Assembly (NCBI RefSeq): GCF_000148585.2
Contig: NZ_CP028414.1
Location: forward strand, 859,501-923,500
Direction: 5' to 3'
DNA: 64,000 nucleotides
Source: Streptococcus mitis NCTC 12261
GTDB taxonomy: Bacteria; Bacillota; Bacilli; Lactobacillales; Streptococcaceae
In this document: piece after piece, positions 38,161 to 46,674 of the stretch
Position numbering within the stretch: position 1 is the first letter of the stretch
How the letters are laid out: every line of letters starts with the position of its first letter
Program-made: the position numbers and the translations under genes
Notes under the pieces: model-generated
Databases searched by the model: none
Told to the model about the DNA's origin: nothing
What the model saw: only the letters and a program-made list of their open reading frames with translations

Positions 38161-39894
38161 ATGACAGAAATGCTTAAAGGAATCGCAGCATCTGACGGTG
38201 TTGCAGTTGCAAAAGCATATCTACTCGTTCAACCGGATTTGTCATTCGAGACTGTTTCAGTCGAAGATACAAACGCAGAAGAGGCTCGTTTGGATGTAGC
38301 TCTTGAAGCTTCTCAAAACGAGCTTTCTCTTATCCGTGAGAAAGCTGTAGGTACGCTTGGTGAAGAAGCGGCTCAAGTTTTTGACGCTCATTTGATGGTT
38401 CTTGCTGACCCAGAATTGATTGGTCAGATTAAAGAAACAATCCGTGCTAAGAAAGTCAATGCAGAAGCAGGTCTTAAAGAAGTGACTGACATGTTCATCA
38501 CTATCTTTGAAGGCATGGAAGACAACCCATATATGCAAGAACGTGCAGCGGATATCCGCGACGTGACAAAACGTGTATTGGCAAACCTTCTTGGTAAGAA
38601 ATTGCCAAACCCAGCTTCTATCAATGAAGAAGTAATTGTGATTGCGCATGACTTGACACCATCTGATACAGCTCAATTGGACAAAAACTTTGTAAAAGCT
38701 TTTGTAACAAATATCGGTGGACGTACAAGCCACTCAGCTATCATGGCACGTACACTTGAAATTGCAGCTGTATTGGGAACAAATAACATCACTGAAGTAG
38801 TGAAAGACGGTGATATCCTTGCCGTTAACGGAATTACTGGTGAAGTGATTATCAACCCAACAGATGAACAAGCGGCAGAATTTAAAGCAGCTGGTGAAGC
38901 TTATGCTAAACAAAAAGCTGAATGGGCCCTTTTGAAAGATGCTCAAACAGTGACTGCTGACGGTAAACACTTCGAGTTGGCTGCTAACATCGGTACTCCA
39001 AAAGACGTTGAAGGTGTTAACAACAACGGTGCAGAAGCGGTTGGACTTTACCGTACAGAGTTCTTGTACATGGATTCTCAAGACTTCCCAACTGAAGATG
39101 AGCAGTATGAAGCATACAAGGCTGTTCTTGAGGGAATGAATGGTAAACCAGTGGTTGTTCGTACAATGGATATTGGTGGAGATAAGGAACTTCCTTACTT
39201 CGATATGCCACATGAAATGAACCCATTCCTTGGATTCCGTGCCCTTCGTATCTCTATTTCTGAAACTGGAGATGCAATGTTCCGTACACAAATCCGTGCT
39301 CTTCTTCGTGCTTCTGTTCATGGTCAATTGCGTATCATGTTCCCAATGGTTGCTCTTTTGAAAGAATTCCGTGCAGCCAAAGCAGTTTATGAAGAAGAAA
39401 AGGCAAACCTTCTTGCTGAAGGTGTTGCAGTTGCGGATGATATCCAAGTTGGTATCATGATTGAAATCCCTGCAGCAGCGATGCTTGCAGACCAATTTGC
39501 AAAAGAAGTAGACTTCATGTCAATTGGAACAAACGACTTGATCCAATACTCAATGGCAGCAGACCGTATGAACGAGCAAGTTTCATACCTTTACCAACCA
39601 TATAACCCATCAATCCTTCGCTTGATCAACAACGTTATCAAGGCAGCTCACGCTGAAGGTAAATGGGCTGGTATGTGTGGTGAGATGGCTGGTGACCAAA
39701 AAGCTGTTCCACTTCTTGTCGGAATGGGCTTGGATGAGTTCTCTATGTCAGCAACATCAGTCCTTCGTACACGTAGCTTGATGAAGAAATTGGACACTGC
39801 TAAGATGGAAGAGTACGCTAACCGTGCCCTTACAGAGTGTTCAACAATGGAAGAAGTCCTTGAACTTCAAAAAGAATACGTTAACTTCGATTAA
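38161..39894 (+). CDS. ptsI: PTS Enzyme I
   Basis: Transfers phosphate from PEP to HPr. 577 aa. Seen: the phospho-His191 in [13 protein letters not shown], the PEP-binding LYRTEFLYM and the catalytic Cys near the C-terminus ([11 protein letters not shown]). Its partners in this window are the gat-type IIA, LacF and DhaM. Confidence 0.98.
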   Translation: MTEMLKGIAASDGVAVAKAYLLVQPDLSFETVSVEDTNAEEARLDVALEASQNELSLIREKAVGTLGEEAAQVFDAHLMVLADPELIGQIKETIRAKKVNAEAGLKEVTDMFITIFEGMEDNPYMQERAADIRDVTKRVLANLLGKKLPNPASINEEVIVIAHDLTPSDTAQLDKNFVKAFVTNIGGRTSHSAIMARTLEIAAVLGTNNITEVVKDGDILAVNGITGEVIINPTDEQAAEFKAAGEAYAKQKAEWALLKDAQTVTADGKHFELAANIGTPKDVEGVNNNGAEAVGLYRTEFLYMDSQDFPTEDEQYEAYKAVLEGMNGKPVVVRTMDIGGDKELPYFDMPHEMNPFLGFRALRISISETGDAMFRTQIRALLRASVHGQLRIMFPMVALLKEFRAAKAVYEEEKANLLAEGVAVADDIQVGIMIEIPAAAMLADQFAKEVDFMSIGTNDLIQYSMAADRMNEQVSYLYQPYNPSILRLINNVIKAAHAEGKWAGMCGEMAGDQKAVPLLVGMGLDEFSMSATSVLRTRSLMKKLDTAKMEEYANRALTECSTMEEVLELQKEYVNFD

Positions 39895-39901
39895 TGTCAT
39901 T

Positions 39902-39930
39902 AACCTTGTAACCTAGTTGCAAGGTTTTTT
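39902..39930 (+). terminator. Terminator of ptsHI
   Basis: AACCTTG pairs with CAAGGTT followed by TTTT. Confidence 0.75.
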
Positions 39931-39987
39931 GATACATTTGGGAATAGTATAGTCTTGTGAAGTCCACTTTTCAATGATGAAGAGGCA

Positions 39988-39996
39988 TGATATAAT
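39988..39996 (+). promoter_or_regulatory. Promoter of YkgJ-type gene
   Basis: TGATATAAT, an extended -10 element, 30 bases before the ATG. Confidence 0.65.
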
Positions 39997-40026
39997 AGGA
40001 GAAACAAATAGAATAAGAGAGAAATC

Positions 40027-40521
40027 ATGTCTAAAGAAATTGATATTGAGTATTACCACCAGCTAGCCTTGCAAAAGCAGAAGGAACACCGTAAAGTTTT
40101 AGCCAATCTAAAGAAAAAACCTCCTAAAAACCTAGACAAGATAGCCCAGCAGATACACCAAGAAGTTTTTGAGGAGATTGATTGCACTGCCTGTGCCAAC
40201 TGTTGTAAGACATTGGGACCGGACTTTAAAGAAGCGGATATTACACGAATCGCCAAGTATTTTAAGATGAAATTACCAGCTTTTGAAGCGGAGTTCCTTC
40301 AGGTAGATGCAGATGGCGATAAGGTTTTTAAATCCATGCCTTGTCCCTTTCTAGGAGGAGATAATCTCTGTTCCATCTATGATGTTCGTCCCAAGGCCTG
40401 CCGAGAGTTCCCCCATACAGATCGCAAAAAGATCCATCAAATCAACCATTTGACGATTAAGAATACTTTGACCTGTCCAGCAGCCTATCTCTTTGTTGAG
40501 AAATTAAAGGATAAGTTATAG
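40027..40521 (+). CDS. YkgJ-family cysteine-cluster protein
   Basis: Protein of unknown role with a metal or Fe-S binding cysteine cluster. 164 aa: a basic coiled N-terminus (about 1-45) then CTACANCC (56-63), CPFLGGDNLCSIYDVRPKACREFPHTD and a final CP. The cysteine spacing is the family signature. It is cytosolic and may be co-transcribed with the next gene 56 bases away. Confidence 0.85.
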   Translation: MSKEIDIEYYHQLALQKQKEHRKVLANLKKKPPKNLDKIAQQIHQEVFEEIDCTACANCCKTLGPDFKEADITRIAKYFKMKLPAFEAEFLQVDADGDKVFKSMPCPFLGGDNLCSIYDVRPKACREFPHTDRKKIHQINHLTIKNTLTCPAAYLFVEKLKDKL

Positions 40522-40577
40522 AGATTTAAAGGATAAAAAATTTCTAATAATAACTAACAATATGAAGGGAGAACTCT

Positions 40578-41117
40578 GTGCCTAGACCGAAAACAAAAGA
40601 GGAGCTAGTACTGGCCTCTAAGGAAAACTATGAAAAGCTCAATCGTTTCATCTCCCAACTAAGTGAAGATGAGCTACAGACTCCATTTGATTTTTCAAGA
40701 GACCCAAAGAAAAAAGAAGCTCACTGGAAAAGGGATAAAAATCTAAGAGATGTTCTGATCCATCTTTATGAATGGCATCAGTTACTTTTGACTTGGGTAC
40801 ATTCTAATCAAGAAGGTCACGAAAGGCCTTTTCTACCTGAACCTTATAATTGGAAAACTTATGGAGAAATGAATATCGCTTTTTGGAAGAAGCACCAGAA
40901 AACCTCCTTAGAAGAAGCGACTAGACTCCTAGAACAATCACATAGGGAGGTTTTAGAGTTGATAGAAGTTTTTAGCAATGATGAACTCTTTACCAAAGGT
41001 ATCTATAAGTGGACGGGAGGGACAAGTCTAGGTTCCTACTTTGTCAGTAGTACGTCAAGCCACTATGATTGGGCTCTGAAAAAACTCAAAGCTCATCGGA
41101 AGAATTGTAAGGGATAG
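40578..41117 (+). CDS. ClbS/DfsB-family four-helix bundle protein
   Basis: 179 aa, starting at GTG with GAAGGGAG upstream; MPRPKTKEELVLASKENYEKL is the usual beginning of the DfsB/DUF1706 group. ClbS relatives protect against colibactin, but most members have no known role. Seen: DVLIHLYEWHQLLLTW and TSSHYDWALKKLKAH, with His residues typical of the DinB-like fold. Confidence 0.85.
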   Translation: MPRPKTKEELVLASKENYEKLNRFISQLSEDELQTPFDFSRDPKKKEAHWKRDKNLRDVLIHLYEWHQLLLTWVHSNQEGHERPFLPEPYNWKTYGEMNIAFWKKHQKTSLEEATRLLEQSHREVLELIEVFSNDELFTKGIYKWTGGTSLGSYFVSSTSSHYDWALKKLKAHRKNCKG

Positions 41118-41168
41118 ATGGCCTATTTGAAATGTCAAGAATGAGTTCTTTTAAACGTAAGATAAAAA

Positions 41169-41199
41169 CAAAGGGCCATCAAGTGATGTAGCCCTTTTG
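41169..41199. terminator. Bidirectional terminator between DfsB gene and dhaQ
   Basis: AAAGGGC pairs with GCCCTTT, with an inner ATCA/TGAT pairing. T-rich sequence lies on both sides of the converging genes. Confidence 0.75.
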
Positions 41200-41214
41200 A
41201 GTTATACAAGCAAA

Positions 41215-42204
41215 TTACCATGCAAAAGCTGTCGTTGGAGCATTGAGCGCTTCTAACCACTGTTTATTTTTTACGGGGCAAAGAGTTACGGATATACCTG
41301 CCATATCTAGACTGGTCATAAATGTTCCTGATTTTATAAAGGTAATAGTGACTCCTTCAATTTCTAAGAGTTGAAGGATATCATTGATAAATATGCCCAT
41401 TTCTAAGTTGCTGGTAGTGCCTAGATTATTTACAAGCAATATAAATTGATCACCCTTTTTCCAATGATAGTGCAATCTTAATTTACTTATAATTTCATTT
41501 GCAAGGATTTCCGATGATTGGAATGGGACGATACGATAGCCTTCTTCGCCATGTATCCCAATACCATAGGAAATATTTCCTTCTTCCAAGTTAAATAGTG
41601 GAAGGGTGGCTTGGGGGAGACTAGCAGCTTTCGTTGCAAAGCCAATTGTTGCGATTTCGGGAGCAAGCTGATGACCTAAATCAGTTAGTTGCTCGATGTT
41701 GGCACCATTTTGAGCTGCAAATCCTAGGATTTTATGAAGTAAGATTGTCCCTGCAAGCCCTCTTCCTCTAATTTGAAATCTATTGTGAGGTTCAATTGAA
41801 ATATCGTCGTGTGCTAGACTATAGCCGACCTTAATTCCTTCTTTTCTAGCAGTGTTAATGGCCCAGCTAAATTCTTTGGTGTCTGCTTCGAAATTTTTTA
41901 CAATGATGAAGACACCGTGACCATTGTTTAAAAAACGAATGGACTCTAAGATTTCAGTTCTTGTAGGAGGAGTAAATAATTGGCCATAGATAGCAGCAGT
42001 AAGCATTCCTTCTCCCACATATCCAATATGCGCAGGTTCGTGACCGGAACCTCCACCCGACAATATTGGAACCTGATGAGGATTGCGATTTTTTTGATAG
42101 ACTAGTGGTAAAGTAGGGTGTTTTTCTAATTCAGGATGACTGCTGACAGTTGCCGAAATGTAACTTGAAATAATTTTTTGTTTATGATTTGAAATAAATG
42201 TCAT
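41215..42204 (-). CDS. dhaQ: DhaQ, dihydroxyacetone-sensing DhaK paralogue
   Basis: DhaK-like protein that in Lactococcus lactis binds dihydroxyacetone and acts as co-activator of DhaS. 329 aa. It keeps the Dha-binding residues: SGGGSGHEP with His55, an Asp at about 108 (KNFEADTKEF) and the covalent His218 (YGIGIHGEEG). The sequence is clearly diverged from the DhaK encoded at 42885. It overlaps dhaS by 4 bases. The role is inferred from gene order and the operator upstream. Confidence 0.85.
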   Translation of the reverse strand: MTFISNHKQKIISSYISATVSSHPELEKHPTLPLVYQKNRNPHQVPILSGGGSGHEPAHIGYVGEGMLTAAIYGQLFTPPTRTEILESIRFLNNGHGVFIIVKNFEADTKEFSWAINTARKEGIKVGYSLAHDDISIEPHNRFQIRGRGLAGTILLHKILGFAAQNGANIEQLTDLGHQLAPEIATIGFATKAASLPQATLPLFNLEEGNISYGIGIHGEEGYRIVPFQSSEILANEIISKLRLHYHWKKGDQFILLVNNLGTTSNLEMGIFINDILQLLEIEGVTITFIKSGTFMTSLDMAGISVTLCPVKNKQWLEALNAPTTAFAW

Positions 42205-42731
42205 TGTGGTCTCTTTCCAATAATTGTCATGATTAGAAAGTCTGGTTGTGGAACTGGACTTTTTTTATTGACGTAAGCTTTCACGATTTCTGCTAGAGCG
42301 TGTGAATGATAGTCTAACAAAAAACAAGTATAAGCAGATGAATCGATATCAATCTGACCATATTCTCTTAAAATTTTTGATACAAGCAAGCGACAGTAGC
42401 TGATAAAGTGGTCATAGAAGTTATTTTGCCCTTGAATATCAAAAAGTTGAATATAAAAATCACGCTCTTGTTCGAAATAAAAAAATAATTCTTGTAATAG
42501 TTTTTGGCCCTGAATGAAGTCCAAGTTATTGGTGATATACTCGGTTAAGTCATTTTCAAATATCCAGTCTAGCAGTTCATATTTGTCAAGAAAGTGATTA
42601 TAAAAGGTCTGTCTACGAATGCCAGCTGATTCCATGATATCTACAATGGAGATTTTGTCAAATTCTCTAGTAGCTAAAAGGTCTCTAAATGCCTTGGTAA
42701 TCCGTTTTTTTGTAATAAGTGATGATGCCAT
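42201..42731 (-). CDS. dhaS: DhaS, TetR-family activator of the dha operon
   Basis: 176 aa: N-terminal TetR helix-turn-helix (about 8-53, ITKAFRDLLATREFDKISIVDIMESAGIRRQTFYNHF) and a C-terminal all-helical domain of the DhaS type. In L. lactis DhaS with DhaQ-dihydroxyacetone activates dhaKLM. Here the genes are divergent from dhaKLM with a matching operator between. Confidence 0.88.
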   Translation of the reverse strand: MASSLITKKRITKAFRDLLATREFDKISIVDIMESAGIRRQTFYNHFLDKYELLDWIFENDLTEYITNNLDFIQGQKLLQELFFYFEQERDFYIQLFDIQGQNNFYDHFISYCRLLVSKILREYGQIDIDSSAYTCFLLDYHSHALAEIVKAYVNKKSPVPQPDFLIMTIIGKRPQ

Positions 42732-42756
42732 AGGAAGCCTTTCTTTTACTTACTTC

Positions 42757-42765
42757 ATTTTACCA
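42757..42765 (-). promoter_or_regulatory. Promoter of dhaS-dhaQ
   Basis: On the minus strand TGGTAAAAT, an extended -10 element, about 26 bases before dhaS. Confidence 0.5.
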
Positions 42766-42773
42766 AAAAAATG

Positions 42774-42791
42774 TTTTAAACGGGTTTAAAA
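42774..42791. promoter_or_regulatory. Second dyad in the dha intergenic region
   Basis: TTTTAAAC-GG-GTTTAAAA is a perfect 8-bp inverted repeat lying beside the DhaS-type operator and where a -35 for dhaS would be. Regulator unknown. Confidence 0.5.
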
Positions 42792-42793
42792 GG

Positions 42794-42815
42794 GGACAAA
42801 TAATAGAATCTGTCC
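42794..42815. promoter_or_regulatory. DhaS operator
   Basis: GGACAAAT-N6-ATCTGTCC closely matches the inverted repeat GGACACAT-N6-ATTTGTCC reported as the DhaS site in L. lactis. It abuts the -35 of the dhaKLM promoter, as for an activator. Confidence 0.8.
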
Positions 42816-42816
42816 C

Positions 42817-42845
42817 TTATCATCTAGCAATAAAAAATATATAAT
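42817..42845 (+). promoter_or_regulatory. Promoter of dhaKLM
   Basis: TTATCA (42817-42822), 17 bases, TATAAT (42840-42845). The weak -35 fits activator dependence. Confidence 0.65.
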
Positions 42846-42884
42846 GAAAGCGAAAACAAAGATACATGCCGAAAGGAGTTTCTC

Positions 42885-43874
42885 ATGAAAAAAATTATAA
42901 ATGAACCGACACAAGTTGTTGATGAAATGTTGCAGGGATTGTCATTCATGCATGATGACTTGGTAGAACGCTTAGATGGTTTTGATGTCATCGTTAGAAA
43001 GGCAGAAAAGACAGGAAAAGTTGGACTCATTTCAGGTGGAGGTTCAGGACATGAACCAAGTCATGCTGGATTTGTAGGAGATGGAATGTTGTCTGCTGCC
43101 ATTTGTGGAGCAGTCTTCACTTCACCTACTCCGGACCAAATTTTAGAAGCCATCAAGGCGGCTGATGAAGGTGCTGGAGTTTTCATGGTCATCAAGAACT
43201 ATTCTGGGGACATCATGAATTTTGAAATTGCACAAGAACTTGCTGAAATGGAAGGTATTGATGTAGCAAGTGTTGTAGTCGATGATGATATTGCGGTTGA
43301 AAATAGTCTCTATACCCAAGGTCGTCGAGGTGTCGCAGGTACTATATTAGTCCATAAAATTTTGGGTGATGCGGCTCGTTCTGGTAAAACATTATCTGAA
43401 ATGAAGGACTTGGCCGACAAACTTGTCTTAGAAATTAAAACAATTGGCTTAGCTCTATCTGGCGCTACTGTTCCAGAAGTTGGCAAACCAGGTTTTGTTC
43501 TAGAAGATGATGAATTTGAATACGGAGTTGGTATCCACGGTGAACCGGGATATAAGAAAGAGAAGATGCAACCCTCAGCACAATTGGCCTCAGAATTGGT
43601 TGAAAAGTTATCTGAAGGTTTCCAACTTAAAGCTGGAGAACGCTATGGCCTTCTCATCAATGGTTTAGGAAGCACTCCTCTTATGGAGCAATACGTATTT
43701 GCAAATGATGTGGCTAAATTACTCCATGAAAAAGGTGTTGAGTTGGCATTTAAGAAAATTGGAAACTATATGACATCAATCGATATGGCTGGATTATCAT
43801 TAACATTGATTCGATTGGCAGATGATGAGTGGTTGGATGCTCTAAATACACCTGTTACTACCCCAGCTTGGTAA
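42885..43874 (+). CDS. dhaK: PTS-dependent dihydroxyacetone kinase, DhaK subunit
   Basis: Binds dihydroxyacetone covalently and passes it for phosphorylation by DhaL-ADP/ATP. 329 aa. Seen: His56 (SGGGSGHEPSH), Asp109 (NYSGDIMNF) and the hemiaminal His218 (YGVGIHGEPG), the same numbers as in the E. coli enzyme. GGAG precedes the ATG. Confidence 0.95.
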   Translation: MKKIINEPTQVVDEMLQGLSFMHDDLVERLDGFDVIVRKAEKTGKVGLISGGGSGHEPSHAGFVGDGMLSAAICGAVFTSPTPDQILEAIKAADEGAGVFMVIKNYSGDIMNFEIAQELAEMEGIDVASVVVDDDIAVENSLYTQGRRGVAGTILVHKILGDAARSGKTLSEMKDLADKLVLEIKTIGLALSGATVPEVGKPGFVLEDDEFEYGVGIHGEPGYKKEKMQPSAQLASELVEKLSEGFQLKAGERYGLLINGLGSTPLMEQYVFANDVAKLLHEKGVELAFKKIGNYMTSIDMAGLSLTLIRLADDEWLDALNTPVTTPAW

Positions 43875-43895
43875 AACTCAAGGAGGATATGTCGC

Positions 43896-44471
43896 ATGAA
43901 TGTTGAACAAGCTCTTGAATGGATGAAGCTTTTTAATGAAAAGATTCAAGAACAGAAAGATTACCTTAGTGAGCTAGACACCCCTATAGGAGATGGAGAC
44001 CACGGTGGAAATATGGCGCGTGGAATGGCTGCAGTTATGGAAAACTTAGAAGGAAAGCAATTTGAAACAAGCAGTGATGTGTTTAAACTTGTCTCAATGC
44101 AATTACTGAGCAAGGTAGGCGGTGCTTCTGGTCCCTTGTATGGCTCTGCTTTTATGGGCATGGCCAAGGCTGATTCAAATTCGAAAATAGAGGAAATCTT
44201 ACAAAGCGGTTTGGATATGATTGTCAAACGTGGGAAAGCAGAAGTTGGAGAAAAGACAATGGTTGACGTTTGGACTCCTGTTATTGCTGCTTTGTCTGCA
44301 GGCCAATTGACTCAAGAGGTTATTGATAAGCTAGTGAATGCTACCAAAGATTTACTTGCAACTAAAGGAAGGGCATCTTATGTAGGAGAACGTTCTCTTG
44401 GACATATTGATCCTGGATCATTTTCATCAGGATTACTCTTTACTGCTCTTTTAGAAACTGGGGTGGTTTAA
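43896..44471 (+). CDS. dhaL: Dihydroxyacetone kinase, DhaL subunit
   Basis: Nucleotide-binding subunit with ADP as a permanent cofactor. 191 aa. Seen: the Mg-binding motif DTPIGDGDHGGNMARGM (about 28-44) and SKVGGASGPLYGSAFMG (about 70-86). AGGAGG precedes the ATG. Confidence 0.95.
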   Translation: MNVEQALEWMKLFNEKIQEQKDYLSELDTPIGDGDHGGNMARGMAAVMENLEGKQFETSSDVFKLVSMQLLSKVGGASGPLYGSAFMGMAKADSNSKIEEILQSGLDMIVKRGKAEVGEKTMVDVWTPVIAALSAGQLTQEVIDKLVNATKDLLATKGRASYVGERSLGHIDPGSFSSGLLFTALLETGVV

Positions 44472-44845
44472 TGGGAAGTATTGGTCTTGTTATCGTTTCA
44501 CATTCTAAACACATTGCACAAGGTGTCGTTGAACTGATTAGTGAAGTAGCTAAAGATATTCCGATTACTTATGTAGGAGGAACCGAAGATGGAGGAATTG
44601 GAACGAGTTTTGATCAAGTAGATAGGGTTGTTTCCGAAAATCCAGCAGATACTTTATTAGCTTTTTTTGACCTAGGTTCTGCTAAAATGAACTTAGAAAT
44701 GGTGGCTGATTTCAGTGATAAAAGTATCATGATCAATAGGGTTCCAATTGTAGAAGGTGCCTATACTGCAGCTGCTCTTCTTCAGGCTGGTGCAGAACTG
44801 TCAGTTATTCAAACACAGTTGTCGGAGCTTGAAATCAATAAATAA
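44471..44845 (+). CDS. dhaM: PTS-dependent dihydroxyacetone phosphotransferase, DhaM subunit
   Basis: EIIA-Man-like domain that receives phosphate from HPr and rephosphorylates DhaL-ADP. 124 aa, the single-domain firmicute form. Phospho-His near residue 11 (VIVSHSKHIAQG). The start overlaps the dhaL stop by one base. Confidence 0.94.
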   Translation: MGSIGLVIVSHSKHIAQGVVELISEVAKDIPITYVGGTEDGGIGTSFDQVDRVVSENPADTLLAFFDLGSAKMNLEMVADFSDKSIMINRVPIVEGAYTAAALLQAGAELSVIQTQLSELEINK

Positions 44846-44927
44846 GGAATCATCCTATCATTTCTTTTATAGGTGAGTTATTGATTATCTCAACTATCAA
44901 ATTTTAAGTAAATAATTTCAAAATCAG

Positions 44928-44958
44928 AAAGGGATTGCTTTATGCAGTTCCTTTTTAA
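44928..44958 (+). terminator. Terminator-like hairpin after dhaKLM
   Basis: AAAGGGATTGC pairs with GCAGTTCCTTT (with G-U pairs) across TTTAT, followed by TT. Confidence 0.55.
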
Positions 44959-44996
44959 TGTAAAAGGAGTGGAATCATAGCGTTTCTAAATTGTTA

Positions 44997-45102
44997 ATAC
45001 TCTTCGAAAATCAAATTCAAACCACGTCAACGTCGCCTTGCCGTACTCAAGTACAGCCTGCGGCTAGTTTCCTAGTTTGCTCTTTGATTTTCATTGAGTA
45101 TA
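44997..45102 (+). repeat. BOX element, boxA-boxC form without boxB
   Basis: About 106 bp beginning ATACTCTTCGAAAATCAAAT and ending TTTCATTGAGTATA. It holds a 20-of-22 match to the reverse complement of the BOXA1R typing-primer site in boxA, and the boxC block CCTGCGGCTAGTTTCCTAG. The ends are imperfect inverted repeats. BOX elements are non-coding mobile repeats of mitis-group streptococci. Confidence 0.85.
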
Positions 45103-45395
45103 ATAATTCAAAACTGATTGTGATGGGACTATTCTAGCTTTAGAATCCTTCAAAAATTAAAATTTAAGGCAATCAATGTTTTAGAAGAGTGCGAAAACAT
45201 TTAGTTTATAGGAATTCTAGATCTAGAATTGCATAGATATTTATGAAGTTAGAGTATTCGATAGTTAGGATTGTTCTATTCTGAAAGATTTGAGCTGTCA
45301 ATTGTATAGGATAGTATTATTCTATGTTAGATTCCAGTAAAAATGATTGGATAAATAATATTAAAGAAAAATCAAAATCATAATTTTGTTTAATA
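45103..45395. other. AT-rich gap with no gene seen
   Basis: About 290 bases between the BOX element and the promoter of the 333-aa gene. I see no sustained reading frame, RNA gene or long repeat; the short palindrome TTCTAGATCTAGAA sits at about 45222-45235. Confidence 0.6.
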
Positions 45396-45404
45396 TGGTA
45401 TAAT
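45396..45404 (+). promoter_or_regulatory. Promoter of the unknown two-gene cassette
   Basis: TGGTATAAT, an extended -10 element, 36 bases before the ATG. Confidence 0.65.
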
Positions 45405-45440
45405 ATTTCTAATAATTTAAACATAATGAGGTAGTAATTT

Positions 45441-46442
45441 ATGGATGAAGTTTTATTTTTTGGAGAAGATGACTTCGATATTCTTGATATTGATGGCTAT
45501 GAACTAAAACCCTCAGCATTTTTTAATAAGTTACCAGAAATAGCCAAACCTTTAGTCAAAAATGCTAATAAAATCTTATCTGAAGTAGAAAAAATGTTAT
45601 ATTCTGCTCCAGCCTTTATCAATGTTGTCCAATCTAGTATACCTGAAGAGGTTTTTCAGGCAATTCTTTCTCCAGAACAACGGGAAGCAATTGCTCAAGG
45701 AGTGTTAAAATTAATGACCAAGAAAGATGGCTCTCTCTTGGCGGTATTAGTAGATACTAATACTAATAAAGTCATTGGAAATGTACCATTGAAATCTGTT
45801 AAATTGACACCAGAATTAAATAAAGCGTTAGCTGATTATTCGTCACAAATTCAAATGGCTCAGATTGCAGAGGAGATTCAAAATGTACAATATGCTATTG
45901 AGGACGTCAGAAAAGGACAGGAGTCAGATAGACTTGCAATAGCCTATAGTTGTCAACAGAAACTCTTGCAAGCTAGAGAGATATCAGATCCAAATATTAG
46001 AACAATGATGTTACTGCAAGTTATTTCAGATGCAGAAGATAGTAGAAATCTCTTAATGCTTAGTCAAAAATCAAATGTAAATTTTATCAAAGAACAACCA
46101 GATTCTACTTGGGGTAAGTTATTAAAAGGGGATAAACCAGATAAAATTGAAGCTCGTATGAATGAGATTCGAGATGGATTAGCAGCTGTAAATATCGTTT
46201 CACTATCAGCAGCAATAGCTTATAATGAGTTGGGCGAGAAAAAAGCTGCTCAAAAAAGTTTGGATTACTTTGGGAAATTTATTAACGAAACTTATCTCAG
46301 TTCTCAGGAATTAGTAGAGAGACTTGATTTACTTGATCCTTCGCCTACAAATTACTGGACAAAAGAATTGCCAAAAATTGAAACTTCTATAATGAAATTG
46401 CCAAATAAAACAGATTCTATTGAGACAGAGGTGCTAGAATGA
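45441..46442 (+). CDS. Unknown helical protein, cassette gene 1
   Basis: I do not recognise this family. 333 aa, cytosolic, mostly predicted helix. It has an acidic N-terminus (MDEVLFFGEDDFDILDIDGYEL), a Leu/Ala-rich stretch, a short beta-like segment LLAVLVDTNTNKVIGNVPL at about 100-118, and a long Gln/Glu-rich helical region (about 130-205). No signal peptide, no membrane segment, no catalytic motif that I can name. GAGG precedes the ATG. It overlaps the next gene by 4 bases. AT-rich and next to a BOX element, so likely accessory DNA. Confidence 0.75.
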   Translation: MDEVLFFGEDDFDILDIDGYELKPSAFFNKLPEIAKPLVKNANKILSEVEKMLYSAPAFINVVQSSIPEEVFQAILSPEQREAIAQGVLKLMTKKDGSLLAVLVDTNTNKVIGNVPLKSVKLTPELNKALADYSSQIQMAQIAEEIQNVQYAIEDVRKGQESDRLAIAYSCQQKLLQAREISDPNIRTMMLLQVISDAEDSRNLLMLSQKSNVNFIKEQPDSTWGKLLKGDKPDKIEARMNEIRDGLAAVNIVSLSAAIAYNELGEKKAAQKSLDYFGKFINETYLSSQELVERLDLLDPSPTNYWTKELPKIETSIMKLPNKTDSIETEVLE

Positions 46443-46636
46443 AAGAAATAAAAAAATGCAAGACATGTACTAGGGATTTACCATCAAGTTATAAGCACAA
46501 TAAGTGCGAATCGTGTAGAAACAAAAAAATAGATGAAGCAAAAAAGATACTTAAAGTTGTTGGACAAGTTGGCAGTGTGGTTACTCCAGTTGTAGTTGGT
46601 ATGTTGATGAATAAAACTAAGAAAAAGAAGAAATAA
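46439..46636 (+). CDS. Small zinc-ribbon membrane-anchored protein, cassette gene 2
   Basis: 65 aa. CKTC (7-10) and CESC (23-26) form a likely zinc ribbon. A hydrophobic segment follows at about 38-59 (ILKVVGQVGSVVTPVVVGMLM), then a Lys-rich tail. It overlaps the 333-aa gene by 4 bases, so the two are translationally coupled and probably act together. No function known to me. Confidence 0.7.
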   Translation: MKEIKKCKTCTRDLPSSYKHNKCESCRNKKIDEAKKILKVVGQVGSVVTPVVVGMLMNKTKKKKK

Positions 46637-46674
46637 ACTAATCTATTAAGTACCTAGAAAGGAAAACTCTCAAA

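Noticed and set aside
38734..39495. 253-codon minus-strand frame opposite ptsI
   Set aside because: It is rich in Cys, His, Phe and Ser from antisense reading of ptsI codons; no start signal.
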